Positions 1 to 9,780 of a stretch of DNA of 64,000 nt are shown here, one piece after another; the stretch's first letter is position 1; each line of letters begins with the position of its first letter. Where the stretch lies: NCBI RefSeq assembly GCF_028735875.1, contig NZ_CP117834.1, positions 3,522,001-3,586,000 of the forward strand, given 5' to 3'. This stretch comes from Shouchella hunanensis. Lineage in GTDB: Bacteria > Bacillota > Bacilli > Bacillales > Bacillaceae_D. A program made the position numbers and the translations under genes. The notes under the pieces were generated by a model. That model searched no databases. It saw nothing but the letters and a program-made list of their open reading frames with translations, and was not told the origin of the DNA.

Positions 1-2
1 AC

Positions 3-641
3 TTTGCTCGCTTTGCTAAAACAGCCAAGCAAGCCGTTGGCGCGACAACGATTGCGTTTTTTCTAGGGAACTCACTTATGTTTTTATTTGGTGCAGTTGG
101 CGCAATGGTATATGGTCTTGCAGAGGTATCGGAAGTCATGTTTTTACAAGGGTTAATGATTCCAGCCATACTTGTACTAGGTTTAAACATTTGGACGACG
201 AATGATAACGCCTTATATGCATCTGGGTTAGGGTTTGCCCATATAACGAAACTGCCGAAAAAATTCTTTGTTATTTTGAATGGCGTTATTGGAACAGTGT
301 TGGCCATGTGGATGTACAACAATTTCGTTGGCTTTCTCACCATTCTTGGTGTGGCTATTCCATCCATTGGTGCGATTCTAATAGCCGATTACTTCTTTAT
401 TCATAAGCGACATTACCCAATACTTGCTGAGATGAAAGTGAGAGCTGTTAATTGGATTGCCATTGTTTCTTGGGCAATAGGTGTCACTATTGCCCAGCTA
501 GCTCCTGGCATTATCCCTTTAAACGCGTTAATTGGTACAATGATTGTATACATCGTTTGTACAACTGTAATGAACACAGTAAAAAAGAAAAAGGAACTGG
601 TGATGACACATGATTATTCAAAACGCAACATTGCGCAATAG
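3..641 (+). CDS. codB: Cytosine permease CodB, C-terminal part (cut by window start)
   Basis: The reading frame is open from the first complete codon at position 3 and ends at TAG 639-641, so the true start lies upstream of the window. About 212 residues are visible, with several hydrophobic segments typical of the NCS1 nucleobase:cation symporter family, which imports cytosine across the cytoplasmic membrane. The ATG at 78 is an internal Met, since coding sequence resembling CodB runs upstream of it. The last 32 bp overlap the start of codA, so the two are translationally coupled. The identity rests on the transporter-like sequence and the adjacent cytosine deaminase. Other NCS1 substrates are possible but less likely. 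Confidence 0.9.
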   Translation, partial: FARFAKTAKQAVGATTIAFFLGNSLMFLFGAVGAMVYGLAEVSEVMFLQGLMIPAILVLGLNIWTTNDNALYASGLGFAHITKLPKKFFVILNGVIGTVLAMWMYNNFVGFLTILGVAIPSIGAILIADYFFIHKRHYPILAEMKVRAVNWIAIVSWAIGVTIAQLAPGIIPLNALIGTMIVYIVCTTVMNTVKKKKELVMTHDYSKRNIAQ

Positions 642-1878
642 AAGTGGACGCTGGCAAATTGATATTCAAGACGGGAAATTTCATCGAATTACTCAAGAGC
701 CAATCCAAGTAGATAACAGAGAGGTTCTTGATGTTGCTGGTTCGCTTATTTTACCACCATTTATTGAGCCGCACATTCATTTAGACACAACAATGACAGC
801 GGGTGAACCTGCTTGGAATGTCAGCGGAACGTTGTTTGAAGGGATTCAACGCTGGTCAGAACGTAAGGAATTTCTTACGCATGAAGACGTGAAGGAGCGT
901 GCCACAAAAGCGTTAAAATGGCAAGTAGCTCAAGGAATTCAATACGTGCGAACTCATGTTGATGTAACGGACCCAAATTTAACGGCACTAAAGGCATTGC
1001 TCGAAGTAAAAGAAGAAATGGCCTCTTATGTCACGCTTCAACTTGTTGCGTTTCCTCAAGAGGGGCTTCTTTCGTTCCCGAATGGAAAGGAATTAGTAGA
1101 GGAAGCACTAAAAATGGGAGCAGATGTTGTAGGCGGAATTCCTCATTTTGAGTTTACGAGGGAGTATGGCGTAGAATCAATGAAACATGCATTTGATTTA
1201 GCTGAAAAATATGACCGACTGGTCGACATACACTGTGATGAAATTGATGATGAACAATCACGTTTTGTAGAAGTTGTGGCTAAAGAAGCGTATGAAAGAG
1301 GACTTGGCGAAAAAACAACAGCTAGCCATACAACAGCAATGGGTTCCTACAATGATGCGTATACCTCTAAATTATTTCGGTTATTAAAGATGGCCAATAT
1401 TAATTTTGTCTCAAACCCGTTAGTAAATATCCATCTACAAGGTCGGTTTGATACCTATCCTAAGCGAAGAGGATTAACTCGCATAAAAGAATTAAAAGAA
1501 GCAGGTCTAACCGTTTGTTTTGGGCATGACGATATCTTTGACCCATGGTACCCACTTGGAACAGGAAATATGCTACAGGTGCTTCATATGGGTATTCACG
1601 CTGGTCAGCTAATGGGGTATGAGGAAATCGTTCAATCCATCGATTTTATTACAACAAACAGCGCAAAAACCCTCCACATCCACGATGATTACGGCGTTGT
1701 AGAAGGGAATTCTGCTAACTTCATTGTCATTGATGCAGAAGATGAGTATGAAACCATACGTAAACAAGCGACCGTGACGCACTCTTTTAAAGAAGGGAAA
1801 CAAATTGCCCAAACTACTCCATCTGAGTCCGCTCTTTTTATTAACAAAGAAGTAGAGCGCGTAACGTTCAAAAAATAA
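610..1878 (+). CDS. codA: Cytosine deaminase
   Basis: This 422-aa amidohydrolase-superfamily enzyme hydrolyses cytosine to uracil and ammonia in the cytoplasm. The metal-binding HxH sits in EPHIHLD (His55, His57). The codA signature HCDEIDDEQ lies at about residues 208-216, and [10 protein letters not shown] carries the downstream catalytic Asp region. Length matches E. coli CodA (about 427 aa). It starts inside the codB frame at the ATG at 610, with GGAACTGGTG upstream as a ribosome site. It supplies uracil, which the pyrimidine-degradation operon at 12.5-19.4 kb could consume. A terminator hairpin follows directly. Confidence 0.95.
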   Translation: MIIQNATLRNRSGRWQIDIQDGKFHRITQEPIQVDNREVLDVAGSLILPPFIEPHIHLDTTMTAGEPAWNVSGTLFEGIQRWSERKEFLTHEDVKERATKALKWQVAQGIQYVRTHVDVTDPNLTALKALLEVKEEMASYVTLQLVAFPQEGLLSFPNGKELVEEALKMGADVVGGIPHFEFTREYGVESMKHAFDLAEKYDRLVDIHCDEIDDEQSRFVEVVAKEAYERGLGEKTTASHTTAMGSYNDAYTSKLFRLLKMANINFVSNPLVNIHLQGRFDTYPKRRGLTRIKELKEAGLTVCFGHDDIFDPWYPLGTGNMLQVLHMGIHAGQLMGYEEIVQSIDFITTNSAKTLHIHDDYGVVEGNSANFIVIDAEDEYETIRKQATVTHSFKEGKQIAQTTPSESALFINKEVERVTFKK

Positions 1879-1892
1879 GGTATTTAAAAATG

Positions 1893-1934
1893 CAAACAGC
1901 TTATCTCCTTGTCATTACAGGGGGGAGCTGTTTG
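1893..1934. terminator. Shared hairpin between codA and the Mga-like gene
   Basis: CAAACAGCT at 1893-1901 pairs with AGCTGTTTG at 1926-1934, followed by a T-rich stretch on the plus strand. The convergent minus-strand gene ends at 1901, inside the hairpin, so it can serve both converging operons. Confidence 0.6.
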
Positions 1935-3385
1935 TTTGCGTTCAACCGATACCAATATGCACTTGCACAGCGGTCGTAAATTCTGCGCCAATCACCATCA
2001 GTAGGAGGGGAATGCACGTATAAGATATTATCAGTGGACCCCCTTACAAAAGGCATATCCGTTAAAATAAGTGAATAGCGATCTTCACTAACGCTTTTAT
2101 TCTGAATCGTGGAAGTCGAAATTTCGAGCTGAAACGGAACGTAACTCATAATTTTCTCTGCTAACGTTTCTTCATAAATAGGACCTTCTCTCGACAAAAT
2201 AAGAAGTTGTAAAGCTGGTTGAAGTTTATCAATATCAACGAAAGTATAAAGCATAAGCAAATAGCGTGAGTGTGCAGTTGGCGAACGTTTAAACCCGTTG
2301 TTTTCAGTCTCATTTGCAAGTTGATGAACGATACCACTTAATAAAGGATGTTGTTTGGTGATGGCATTCGCGTAAATCATATCTTTATAATGTAGGAAAT
2401 TAGTTGCGTGATAGTCATAATGACAATAAAGCTGTAATAAATGCCCTTTAATATGATTCATATTTTCTTTGTTTAATGCGTCCGGGAATAACGTGTCTAA
2501 CTTTTCGGTGAACATGACAGTGAATAACCATGCTTCAGTCTTTGATTTTTGATGAATGTCAATGTTTTGCTTAACTATTTCAATTGGATGATAATGACTT
2601 GGTGAATTGACAATCATCATTAACAAGAAATCTTCTTCACCTTTTCGATGCTCTTCAGGAATTCCATTAAGAAATAAATCACACTGACTGATCAGCTTCT
2701 CTTTAATCGTCGCTGGGAAGGGAATGTCATAACCAGGACTATAAAAGCCGTTTAATGTTCGATAGTGTTGAATAGCGAGATGATAAATGTAGGTTTCCTT
2801 TTGTACTGGTGACAATTGAAGCGAGAGAGTCTCAACAATACGATCAACTCGTTTCTCTATCATCGCTTTTTGGAAAGAAAATGGCCACATTAATTTGCCT
2901 GTTATTTCAATTAAGAGCGAAAAATAAAAATGGCGAATCTGCCTTTCATCACCATGAATTTGTAAAGAGCGCAAGTCAAACGATAGTTGGAATCGTTCAA
3001 GCCATTTTTTAAAGTGTTTAAGCTTTCGAAAAAACGTGGCACGACTAATGTATTGCTCCTCCACAAACGTTTTGGCGGATGTGTTTTTTGAAATGACACT
3101 TAAAAAGAAACAAACCATGTCATCTTGAATGTAGTATTGATGAAGCAGTTGCTTCAAAAAAGCATCATCCTTACCTTTTAAATGCATGGTTTCACTGTCA
3201 ACATATTCGATCGTCATATCCGTATGCTTGCGTTCCATTTCGTTCTTTAATTCGTATAAAGCGGCATCAACAGTACGTAATGAACAACTCAATTCATCAG
3301 GGAGTGCCTTTCTTTGAATGTATTCTTCCGTACTTAACTTATAGATTAGCTTAACTAACCGGTCTATTCGTTTATCGATTAACAT
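1901..3385 (-). CDS. Mga/AtxA-type transcriptional regulator of the WxL operon
   Basis: This 494-aa protein has the layout of Mga-family regulators, which are large stand-alone virulence/surface regulators of Gram-positive bacteria. A first helix-turn-helix sits near residues 20-50, and a second, Mga-type HTH near 100-135 contains the segment ISRATFFRKLKHFKKWL. A long PRD-like helical region follows. It is the last gene of the minus-strand surface operon, 35 bp after the sortase gene, so it probably controls that operon and is made with it. The weak -35 region of the operon promoter fits an activator, but this is inference. Family assignment is from motif and length only; no ligand or phosphorylation site was identified. 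Confidence 0.75.
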   Translation of the reverse strand: MLIDKRIDRLVKLIYKLSTEEYIQRKALPDELSCSLRTVDAALYELKNEMERKHTDMTIEYVDSETMHLKGKDDAFLKQLLHQYYIQDDMVCFFLSVISKNTSAKTFVEEQYISRATFFRKLKHFKKWLERFQLSFDLRSLQIHGDERQIRHFYFSLLIEITGKLMWPFSFQKAMIEKRVDRIVETLSLQLSPVQKETYIYHLAIQHYRTLNGFYSPGYDIPFPATIKEKLISQCDLFLNGIPEEHRKGEEDFLLMMIVNSPSHYHPIEIVKQNIDIHQKSKTEAWLFTVMFTEKLDTLFPDALNKENMNHIKGHLLQLYCHYDYHATNFLHYKDMIYANAITKQHPLLSGIVHQLANETENNGFKRSPTAHSRYLLMLYTFVDIDKLQPALQLLILSREGPIYEETLAEKIMSYVPFQLEISTSTIQNKSVSEDRYSLILTDMPFVRGSTDNILYVHSPPTDGDWRRIYDRCASAYWYRLNANKQLPPVMTRR

Positions 3386-3420
3386 CGCATAGTCCCTCTA
3401 CCAGTTTGGTCATTTTTTAT

Positions 3421-4095
3421 TTATCTAAAGAATTCTTTTCCTTCTTCGTAGGTTGTTTTTGATATGAGTTTTGCCCTTACCATAAATCGCTCTGTCGTTG
3501 GTCTGCTAGTATCACATGTAAAGAGTGTTAGAATTGGTTCCTCTGTCGGCAAGAGATAATGGGTGTCAAGCTCAGAAATGATGTTTGTTTCGACAACAGC
3601 GTACTGGTAAATCTCTGTTTTATTTGTGATATAAATATCCATGCTAGGCTCAACGTGAAGAAGTGGACCAAATAGTAATGTTTGTTTTGACAAATGATGT
3701 CCAAATAGAACATAGTTTCCGCTTCCCATAGGTTGTTGATCAGTAAGTGTAGCGGCTCCAGCGAGTAAATGTTCGTTCGTCAACCCGCCAATGATCGGGA
3801 GGGATAACTGAACGTCTGGTATTGAAAGCGCTCCAGCGATTGGGAGGTCGTTTTGTTGAATTGCTTCTCGCATTACTTCAATGAAAGTAGGACGCTCTAC
3901 GGCTGTTGAGTCAATGATAGGTGCCGTATGCTCATGGTCATGTAACGATTGGGTTGAAAATAGTTGCTGTGCTGATGCAATGCGTTGCTCAATAAGGTAA
4001 TCTCTAATAAAAGGGGAGCAAATTAACACCACTCCCATCGTGAGAAGAAAGACAATACTAATGAGCATAAAACACTTTTTAAATCTTTCGTTCAT
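3421..4095 (-). CDS. Sortase, class A/D-like, dedicated to the WxL operon
   Basis: This 224-aa membrane transpeptidase cleaves LPXTG-type signals and joins the protein to peptidoglycan. An N-terminal membrane anchor spans about residues 8-30. The catalytic His is in YVLFGHH (about 133), the catalytic Cys in TLFTCD (194), and the active-site Arg in ERFMVRAK (203 or 207). I chose the ATG at 4095, one base after the stop of the upstream gene. A longer frame to 4188 would overlap that gene by about 90 bp and adds a non-signal-like N-terminus. The likely substrate is the small LPQTG protein encoded at 6744-7073 in the same operon. Confidence 0.9.
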   Translation of the reverse strand: MNERFKKCFMLISIVFLLTMGVVLICSPFIRDYLIEQRIASAQQLFSTQSLHDHEHTAPIIDSTAVERPTFIEVMREAIQQNDLPIAGALSIPDVQLSLPIIGGLTNEHLLAGAATLTDQQPMGSGNYVLFGHHLSKQTLLFGPLLHVEPSMDIYITNKTEIYQYAVVETNIISELDTHYLLPTEEPILTLFTCDTSRPTTERFMVRAKLISKTTYEEGKEFFR

Positions 4096-4096
4096 A

Positions 4097-5143
4097 TTAA
4101 CTTGCCGAAGCACGTTGTTTATCCATCGCTTCGTGTAATTGTTTTTTATGCTTCTTCCGCTGGTAGTAAAGAATAAGCAAGAATGCAATCACAATGCAAG
4201 CAATGCCAAGTGCAACATAAAGCCACGTATAGTCAGTAGCTGGTATCGAAACGTCTGTTTGGTTAAGTGCTTCCGCTTGTTCTTCATCAATCGTAAACGG
4301 TTCATTCCAATGCCATTCTTCTCCCATTGAGCTTGCTGTTAACTCGATCCTATAATCACCTGCTTCAAGGGGTTTACCTTCAAGAGGGATTGGATAGGAA
4401 AAGTGTGAGTTCGGCGCCATTTGCATACCATCTGTTTCGGATTCAAGAACGGTCTGGTTCGAATCGTTTTTAATGACTGCTTGAACAGCCAATTGATTCA
4501 TATACATCGGCTTCGGGTTTTGAATATCCGCCATAATGACATTTCGAGCATTTAATTGATCTGCATATACATCGTGGAGAAGCAAATCTGGTGTGATTGG
4601 ATTTTCGGTTTGTTGCAACACAATCCCGACGACGTAAGCATACTGATTATTAATTGATAAACCTTGTTCAGTTGATTCTTTATTCTCTTCCTCAACGGTC
4701 TCTTGCAGCGTAATCCCGCCAGCCATTACGCCATCAAACGAATCGTCTGGCATGGTAATGTCGAGCGGAAGTGTATATTCGCCGTTAGCCGGAACAACAA
4801 TTTCTTCCTCGGTAGTCACCAAATCTTCCATCGGGTATAAAAGTGACTCGTCCAATTCTTGATCACCATTTCCATACTCAACAACACCATTTACATTTGT
4901 AGATGCAGTACCAATATCAGGGGCAATAACAACATCATTGTCTGTGTCATTACGAAGAAGAATCTCGACGGTTTGTTTGGCGCCTGGATCCAGCTGTAAA
5001 TGAAAGTATGTTTTACTTGAATCCATTTGATTATCAGGGATAATCGTCGTAACAGAGAAATTAAACTCCGAGGCTTGTGCCTTAAAAGGCATCATGACCA
5101 AACACGTAAAGGTGATCAGCACAACAAAGCGTAGTAATTTCAT
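4097..5143 (-). CDS. WxL-complex membrane protein, DUF916 + DUF3324 (CscA-like)
   Basis: This 348-aa protein has a signal peptide (about residues 1-25), an N-terminal DUF916-type domain (WxL protein peptidoglycan-binding domain), a central DUF3324-type domain (WxL host-binding domain), a transmembrane segment near residues 305-328 (LYVALGIACIVIAFLL) and a basic cytoplasmic tail. In Enterococcus, Lactobacillus and Listeria this pair of domains marks the csc (cell-surface complex) gene clusters. The start at 5143 has AAGGAAGG five bases upstream; an ATG at 5176 has no comparable site. It probably anchors the two WxL proteins encoded just upstream. The family match is from domain order and operon context. 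Confidence 0.88.
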   Translation of the reverse strand: MKLLRFVVLITFTCLVMMPFKAQASEFNFSVTTIIPDNQMDSSKTYFHLQLDPGAKQTVEILLRNDTDNDVVIAPDIGTASTNVNGVVEYGNGDQELDESLLYPMEDLVTTEEEIVVPANGEYTLPLDITMPDDSFDGVMAGGITLQETVEEENKESTEQGLSINNQYAYVVGIVLQQTENPITPDLLLHDVYADQLNARNVIMADIQNPKPMYMNQLAVQAVIKNDSNQTVLESETDGMQMAPNSHFSYPIPLEGKPLEAGDYRIELTASSMGEEWHWNEPFTIDEEQAEALNQTDVSIPATDYTWLYVALGIACIVIAFLLILYYQRKKHKKQLHEAMDKQRASAS

Positions 5144-5197
5144 CAAACCTTCCTTTCTTGAAGAGAGGGCATGCACATACTATGCATGCCCAAATCA

Positions 5198-5953
5198 TTA
5201 TTTACGAGATATGTCTTCATTTCCTGGTGTATCGGATAATGTCCACGTTAATGTTGTTGAATAGTTTTTTGCATACTTTGTGGTCGAACCAGGCACTTCT
5301 AAAGAAACGCTGGAATCTGCATTCTCACTCGTTCCGAAGTGATACGTATACGTACCTGCGCCTTCTCCTTTGCTCGCTTGAAGCGGGGAGCTTTTGACTT
5401 CAGGTGTAAGAGTAAATGATTCTTCGGCATGAGATGGTTTTGATGAAGCAGCAATGGACTTTACTGCAGCATGATTGACCGTAATTTCTGCACCATTTAG
5501 CACTTCGTTATCTACTGTTGCAAACTGACCGTTTTGAACAACTGACAACGTCCAACCACTTTCCGTTCCCCGATTATCTGTCACTTGGACGTAGAGAGGG
5601 CTAACCTTGTCAGAATTTCTAAATGTTTGTGGAGCTGCGTAATAGGTTTCTGTCGCTGAAGTAATCTTATGCTCGCCAAACTCAAAAGATGCCGCATAAT
5701 CGATACTTAATGGTCCTGGTGTACCAGGATTTGGTCCTGGACCTTCAGGATCCGTTGGATCGATTGGCTCTACAGGCGTTTCTGGGTTTGGATCTTCTGG
5801 ATCTACAGGAGGCGTAACATCCTCATTTGGAACGAATTTTATTTTAGCGTTTGTATCATATGTGGAACTAGTATTTGCAAAAGCCGTATTCCCCGTAGTA
5901 ATAAGTGCAAATGCTAAAGCAGTAATGGTTAAAACCTTCATTTTTTTCATCAT
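5198..5953 (-). CDS. WxL-domain cell-wall protein
   Basis: This 251-aa secreted protein has a signal peptide ending about AFA (residue 26), a Pro/Asp-rich linker (PDPEDPNPETP, PTDPEGPGPNPGTPGP) and a C-terminal WxL domain from about residue 80. The two diagnostic WxL motifs are GWTLSV (middle) and TWTLSD near the C-terminus. WxL domains bind peptidoglycan non-covalently. The protein is a paralogue of the next gene upstream, sharing linker, domain and the ending TLSD.PGN. GGAGAA precedes the ATG at 5953. No catalytic domain is visible; the role is structural or adhesive as part of the surface complex. Confidence 0.92.
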   Translation of the reverse strand: MMKKMKVLTITALAFALITTGNTAFANTSSTYDTNAKIKFVPNEDVTPPVDPEDPNPETPVEPIDPTDPEGPGPNPGTPGPLSIDYAASFEFGEHKITSATETYYAAPQTFRNSDKVSPLYVQVTDNRGTESGWTLSVVQNGQFATVDNEVLNGAEITVNHAAVKSIAASSKPSHAEESFTLTPEVKSSPLQASKGEGAGTYTYHFGTSENADSSVSLEVPGSTTKYAKNYSTTLTWTLSDTPGNEDISRK

Positions 5954-5975
5954 TTTTCTCCGTTTCTACTATAAA

Positions 5976-6728
5976 TTAGTTGTTATTACCTGGTACATCT
6001 GACAATGTCCACGTTAATGTAGTGCGGTATTCAGTATTATCTTTCGGTGTAACACCAGGAACAAATAATTCAATAGCTGGTGTAATAACGTCGCCGCCTT
6101 CTAACGAAGTAAGACCTCCAAAATGATTGACCCATGTACCAGCCCCGGCACCTTTTGCTGCGGACATCACAAGTGTAGAGGCACCTTCAGGATCCAATTG
6201 AAACGAATTCGTAGCGGTTGGCGCCGTCACATCGTTAAGCGTGCCTTTTATAGTTGGTTCGCTAAAGGAAATAGAAGCACCTGTTAATGTAGTGTGTTGT
6301 GCGTTTTCATTTTCAAATTGTCCATTTTGTTTCACGTGCAAAGACCAACCAGCATTTGAGCCACGATTATCTGTAATTTGGACATAGTTAGGAACAAAGC
6401 GGCCATCGCTTAGCTCTTGTGCTTTTGCAGCATAGACACGATCTTTCGTAGAAATTTCGTTTTCCCCAAAATTTAGACTAGAAGCATAATCAATGCTTAA
6501 AGGACCTGGAGTACCGGGGTTAGGTCCGGTTGGGTCAGTTGGGTCAATTGGGGTAACCGGTTCTTCTGGATTAGGGTTTTCTGGATCAAGTGGCTCTGTA
6601 ATGTCTTTGTTCGGAATAAACTGCACAGAACCATTCGAATCATATGTACCTCCGTTTTCTGCCTTTGCTAGGCCACTAAACGATAATGTAACAGCGGCAA
6701 TAACAGTGAATAAGAGAGCTTTTTTCAT
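5976..6728 (-). CDS. WxL-domain cell-wall protein (paralogue)
   Basis: This 250-aa secreted protein has a signal peptide cleaved near AKAE, a Pro-rich linker ending PGTPGPLSIDYASS, and a WxL domain with GWSLHV and TWTLSD motifs. It is closely related to the downstream 251-aa protein but differs over most of the WxL core, which points to an old duplication with divergence rather than a recent copy. GAGGAAATGAA precedes the start. It lies between the LPXTG gene (16 bp away) and its paralogue (22 bp away) in the operon. Expected location is the cell wall, bound non-covalently. Confidence 0.92.
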   Translation of the reverse strand: MKKALLFTVIAAVTLSFSGLAKAENGGTYDSNGSVQFIPNKDITEPLDPENPNPEEPVTPIDPTDPTGPNPGTPGPLSIDYASSLNFGENEISTKDRVYAAKAQELSDGRFVPNYVQITDNRGSNAGWSLHVKQNGQFENENAQHTTLTGASISFSEPTIKGTLNDVTAPTATNSFQLDPEGASTLVMSAAKGAGAGTWVNHFGGLTSLEGGDVITPAIELFVPGVTPKDNTEYRTTLTWTLSDVPGNNN

Positions 6729-6743
6729 TTCATTTCCTCATTT

Positions 6744-7073
6744 CTAATATGATAGGTTTGTTTTTTTAACATGCTTTATCAGTACAAATGCAAGAAGGAA
6801 ACATCCGACTCCGCCTAAAAGAAATAGAAGAGGAGGTTGATCTCCAGTCTGTGGTAATACATCTAAAATAGGTGCTTCATTTCCTTCCTCTAATGGCTGC
6901 TCTGGGTATTCACCGAAAAAACCAACTCCAGCATCTGTTTCTGTGTTTGCCATTGCTATGCTAGGATTAAATAGAGAAAAGAGACATATAAGCAGTGCAG
7001 TAAGAACAAAAGGGGCGTTACGTTTAACGTCATCACCCCCTTTCAATAAGAGGTGCCTCATGTGACTATTCAT
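6744..7073 (-). CDS. Small LPXTG-anchored surface protein of the WxL operon
   Basis: A protein of about 109 aa with a signal peptide (basic segment then APFVLTALLICLFSL, cleavage near AMA), a short acidic mature part of about 30 residues, then the sorting signal LPQTGD, a hydrophobic span and a KHVKK tail. It is a natural substrate for the sortase encoded at 3421-4095. csc clusters usually include such a short LPXTG protein. The start is uncertain. The best Shine-Dalgarno (AAAGGGGG at about 7037-7044) precedes GTT rather than a normal start codon, so translation may begin at ATG 7073 or 7061, overlapping or abutting the upstream stop by coupling. Confidence 0.82.
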   Translation of the reverse strand: MNSHMRHLLLKGGDDVKRNAPFVLTALLICLFSLFNPSIAMANTETDAGVGFFGEYPEQPLEEGNEAPILDVLPQTGDQPPLLFLLGGVGCFLLAFVLIKHVKKTNLSY

Positions 7074-9780
7074 TGGCAGGAACATCCTGTAATGTCCATG
7101 TCAATTCTGCTTGATAGGATTGATCCACTCTGGCTTTCCCTGGAGATACGTCAAGAAAGAACCCTGCCTTGTTGCCGCTCTCTGTCCAACGGTCGGAAAT
7201 GACATCTTCAAATCCGTTTGTTATACGTCCGGAAGCGACGAGAGAGGCATTCGAGCCAATTGTCTGCTGATTGCCGTTTTCAATGTATAGGAGAGTGGCA
7301 GAAAGTGCTTCTCCTGTGTTACGGTCTCGAAACGCTTCCTTTTGTTTTACCGATAACGCCCAATGTGTTTTTAAATGACGTGTGTCTGTAATTGTTAGTT
7401 TGTTTTCTGGAACCACTTCTCCAAAGTATTGCTGATGACTAGATGAAACGACTTGAGTACCAAAATCGAGATGTGGCGCCACAAAGGATAAAGCACCATC
7501 TGTAATCGTAATAGGCACTTGAATGACCTTGTTTACTCCGGAATAAGTGGTACTCTCAATTTTCACACCAATGGTATACGTACCTGGTACTGATACATCA
7601 GGTAGCGCTTCTGCTAGGCCAACAACACGAGCAGCTTGATGTAATCGAGTTGGCGTAATACGCATGTTCTTTACGAAACTACTTAAATCCCACGTAGAAG
7701 GATCTGTTCCTGCGTGAAACGTTTGAGGAACGGGTTCTCCATCAATCTGAATGGCTTTTAACGTGATGCTCGATTCATTCGTTGATACTTGCCCTTGAAA
7801 CGCGCCAGAGCTAGCTACAGCAAAGGCTTGATTTGCTAATGGTCCTGTTGCTCTGTCGTCTACTTTCACGCGAAACGTAAGTGTTTTTGAACTAGCCACT
7901 CCTATATTTCCTGCTTGAAAGGTAAGTTTCTGTCCATCTATACTAGTTGGCTTATCTTTTGAACCGTCAGCTACATACGTAAGGCCAGATGGAAGACGAT
8001 CTTCCACTTGTACATTTTGCCACGTTGCACCCAGCCCATTTTCAGCGGGATTTTGTAGTGTAATTTCATATTCAAGAGTGTCACCTGGGTAAGCTGAACT
8101 ATCTCTTTGAAAGTTTGCTTCACCAGACGTCAGGTTACGGACGCGCTTTTCGGCTCTTGGGCGTTGAGGTAAATCTGCATAGGCAATCGCATAGACGCCA
8201 ACCTCTTCACCTGTTGCACCTGTAAATCCCCAATAAACACGGTTGTTGTTAAATACATTGCGATAATCAGGGATGGAATAAGTAGTTGTTTGACCAGCAA
8301 ACGAGTACGAAAGCCTTCCACCAAAATTTGATGTTTTCTCCCATTTAACAGTAAAAGACTGCCAGTTATTATTAATAATCGTTCGATAGGTTATATTGGA
8401 ATGAACCATTCTAGCATTTTGTGTTCCAAAAATCCCTCGGTCGATCACAGAAGGATTAACCACCGCTGTATGACTTTGATTCTGTAAGCCTCGATCGCTA
8501 TAATCGCCATTATGATACGTATCAAATTCAAAAGAGAGCGCATTTTGAATAAATCCTGTATATGAACGTTCTCGAAGTGTCCCATATGCACCAAGCGATT
8601 CCCCACGTTGTCCAATTGCCTGTAAGCCTCTAGGATCATTGTGCATCGTAAACGTTAAGCCGTCTGCGATTTGCCTTTGGTTCGGATTCGCACCATTGAT
8701 ATATAGGTGCATGGTCGTTTGAAAGGATTGGTTTAAATCAATCTGTTCGTTAAACCACATCGCCGAAGATTTATTTCGCGTTCCATCTGCGAGCACACGC
8801 ACGTTTGAATTACGGTGTTGTGCCACGTTACGATCACCCGCATACGTAAACAAATCTGAAACGTTTGGCCCTCCTACAGGCGGTAGTGGGATGGTGCTGA
8901 CGTTTGCAAGGTCTACAGATGAAGTTGTGAACCGTTCTTTCACAGCATTTAATTGGCTTTGTAAGTCATCAGTCACATCGTCTTGTTGTGGTTGCTCATT
9001 TGATTTTTGCTGAGGTTCATCTTCATGTCTGTCGGTTGCTTCTTCTAACTCCGGTTCTTCTGGTTGGTCTACAGGATCAACGCTTTTGTCATCATCCGTT
9101 TCTTCCATAACTGGAGGTTTCTCTTCATCGGTAGTACCACCGGTGTCATTTGTTTCATCTAATGTCGGTTCACTTTCTTTATCTTCACCTAGATTTTCTG
9201 ATGCTTCTTCTTGTTCTTCGTCTGTTTTAGACTCTTCCTGGTTTTCTTGGTGTTCAGGATGATCAATGTCTGTAGGTATGTCGCTCTCTTGATCCGCTTC
9301 TTCATCATGTGAATTTTCGTTTTCATTCTGTTCGTTAGCTTCACTGATATGTACAGTAACGTTTTTAAAAAGCGATTTTTCATCATTCGTTATGGATTGT
9401 ACGGAAATATCATAAATTCCTGAGTGCATGGCACGTAAAGTGAGTTTCCTGACTTCTTGATTGGCTTGAAAGACAAGTTGATTCAACTCTTCATTGTATT
9501 CAATGTGTTCATCATCATTTGACTGCTCCCAAGTTAGTTGATCTGGTAATGTAAGCACCCAATTCTTTTCTTCTGAATCATTGATATGAATCGTAAAAGG
9601 CTGCTCGACAACTAAATCTTCTTCATTCTCAATGGAGAATGGGGCAGGAGGTCTGTCTTCATCTGCATGGACAAGAATTTCTTGAAAAGGAATAGAAGCA
9701 ACGATTAACAAGACTGATAGACAGATATAAAAGAACTGTCGTTGAAGCAACCGGTTGGTAAGAGGATCACGATTACACAT
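7066..9780 (-). CDS. Large surface protein: L-type lectin-like + conserved repeat + WxL domain
   Basis: This 904-aa secreted protein has a signal peptide (about residues 1-39) and a beta-rich N-terminal domain to about 150. A very acidic Glu/Asp/Gln-rich linker follows (about 150-275). An L-type lectin-like domain (about 300-535) contains ADGLTFTMHNDP and a WFN segment. Next are a DUF11-type repeat (about 540-670, with YPGDTLEYEITLQN), a further Ig-like segment, and a C-terminal WxL domain with HWALSV and TWTLQDVP. It is probably a carbohydrate-binding adhesin attached by the WxL domain. It starts 8 bp inside the preceding gene and is followed by the LPXTG gene. The sugar ligand is unknown. 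Confidence 0.85.
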   Translation of the reverse strand: MCNRDPLTNRLLQRQFFYICLSVLLIVASIPFQEILVHADEDRPPAPFSIENEEDLVVEQPFTIHINDSEEKNWVLTLPDQLTWEQSNDDEHIEYNEELNQLVFQANQEVRKLTLRAMHSGIYDISVQSITNDEKSLFKNVTVHISEANEQNENENSHDEEADQESDIPTDIDHPEHQENQEESKTDEEQEEASENLGEDKESEPTLDETNDTGGTTDEEKPPVMEETDDDKSVDPVDQPEEPELEEATDRHEDEPQQKSNEQPQQDDVTDDLQSQLNAVKERFTTSSVDLANVSTIPLPPVGGPNVSDLFTYAGDRNVAQHRNSNVRVLADGTRNKSSAMWFNEQIDLNQSFQTTMHLYINGANPNQRQIADGLTFTMHNDPRGLQAIGQRGESLGAYGTLRERSYTGFIQNALSFEFDTYHNGDYSDRGLQNQSHTAVVNPSVIDRGIFGTQNARMVHSNITYRTIINNNWQSFTVKWEKTSNFGGRLSYSFAGQTTTYSIPDYRNVFNNNRVYWGFTGATGEEVGVYAIAYADLPQRPRAEKRVRNLTSGEANFQRDSSAYPGDTLEYEITLQNPAENGLGATWQNVQVEDRLPSGLTYVADGSKDKPTSIDGQKLTFQAGNIGVASSKTLTFRVKVDDRATGPLANQAFAVASSGAFQGQVSTNESSITLKAIQIDGEPVPQTFHAGTDPSTWDLSSFVKNMRITPTRLHQAARVVGLAEALPDVSVPGTYTIGVKIESTTYSGVNKVIQVPITITDGALSFVAPHLDFGTQVVSSSHQQYFGEVVPENKLTITDTRHLKTHWALSVKQKEAFRDRNTGEALSATLLYIENGNQQTIGSNASLVASGRITNGFEDVISDRWTESGNKAGFFLDVSPGKARVDQSYQAELTWTLQDVPANE

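Noticed and set aside
2809-3012. Plus-strand frames inside the Mga-like gene and similar antisense frames elsewhere
   Set aside because: Shadow frames without ribosome sites or domains.
4097-4188. Longer sortase N-terminus
   Set aside because: Overlaps the upstream gene by 92 bp and puts a non-signal sequence ahead of the membrane anchor.
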